From positions 1 to 5,289 of the forward strand of contig CANQUO010000147.1 in the NCBI GenBank assembly GCA_947627085.1: a DNA stretch of 5,289 nucleotides, given 5' to 3'. A model generated the notes under the pieces. That model saw nothing but the letters and a program-made list of their open reading frames with translations, searched no databases and was not told where the DNA came from. A program made the translations under genes and the position numbers. The stretch is from an uncultured Oscillospiraceae bacterium (GTDB lineage: Bacteria; Bacillota; Clostridia; Oscillospirales; Oscillospiraceae). Numbering within the stretch: the stretch's first letter is position 1; the number at the start of each line of letters is the position of its first letter. Below, one piece after another: positions 5,234 through 5,289 of this stretch.

Positions 5234-5266
5234 ATTTTTCGCAAGGCGCATGTCCTTGCGAAAAAT
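5234..5266. repeat. Hairpin D, perfect 13-bp arms
   Basis: ATTTTTCGCAAGG (5234-5246) and CCTTGCGAAAAAT (5254-5266) are exact complements around a 7-base loop, CGCATGT. It is the last of four hairpins. The 23 bases to the window end show nothing recognisable. Confidence 0.6.
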
Positions 5267-5289
5267 ATTTGATGGGGACGCTAGCTTTT

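Noticed and set aside
5002..5244. Minus-strand frame of 80 codons over the end of galM and the hairpins
   Set aside because: It overlaps galM in antisense and its sequence is made from the palindromes; no ribosome binding site or domain is visible.
5087..5266. Possible CRISPR-like array because of regular spacing
   Set aside because: The units are not identical repeats and each unit is itself a palindrome; there is no repeat-spacer structure and no cas gene.

Overview
The window looks like chromosomal DNA from a spore-forming member of the Clostridia, possibly an Oscillospirales-type gut lineage. The grounds are a recognisable SpoIIID, a PRK06851-type ATPase of the kind seen in Firmicutes, AGGAGG-like ribosome binding sites, and GC-rich coding sequence that still uses many ATA and AGG codons. 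The lineage is inferred from codon habit and gene content. No marker in the window settles it.

Layout, left to right. A leftward block holds three genes: the N-terminal half of a P-loop ATPase (1-529, cut by the left edge), spoIIID (756-1004) and a 133-residue single-pass membrane protein (1069-1470). A hairpin cluster (644-759) with a strong terminator separates spoIIID from the ATPase gene. The membrane-protein gene and spoIIID lie 64 bp apart on the same strand and may be co-transcribed. The AT-rich region 1471-1754 is a divergent promoter region. It holds a TATAAT promoter for the leftward genes and an extended -10 promoter for the rightward gene. The rightward block is a complete UvrD/PcrA-family helicase (1755-3908), followed by a complete galactose mutarotase, galM (4038-5084), which has its own promoter. 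The last 205 bp carry no gene but contain four consecutive hairpins, each with different arm sequences.

How the genes relate: the left block has a sporulation flavour, since SpoIIID is the mother-cell regulator. The membrane protein beside it could be part of that programme, by position only. The helicase (DNA repair and replication) and the mutarotase (sugar metabolism) are housekeeping genes with no evident link to each other. I found no mobile element, CRISPR array, RNA gene or clear new system. The least explained parts are the hairpin array at 5087-5266 with its look-alike at the spoIIID stop codon, and the unidentified membrane protein.
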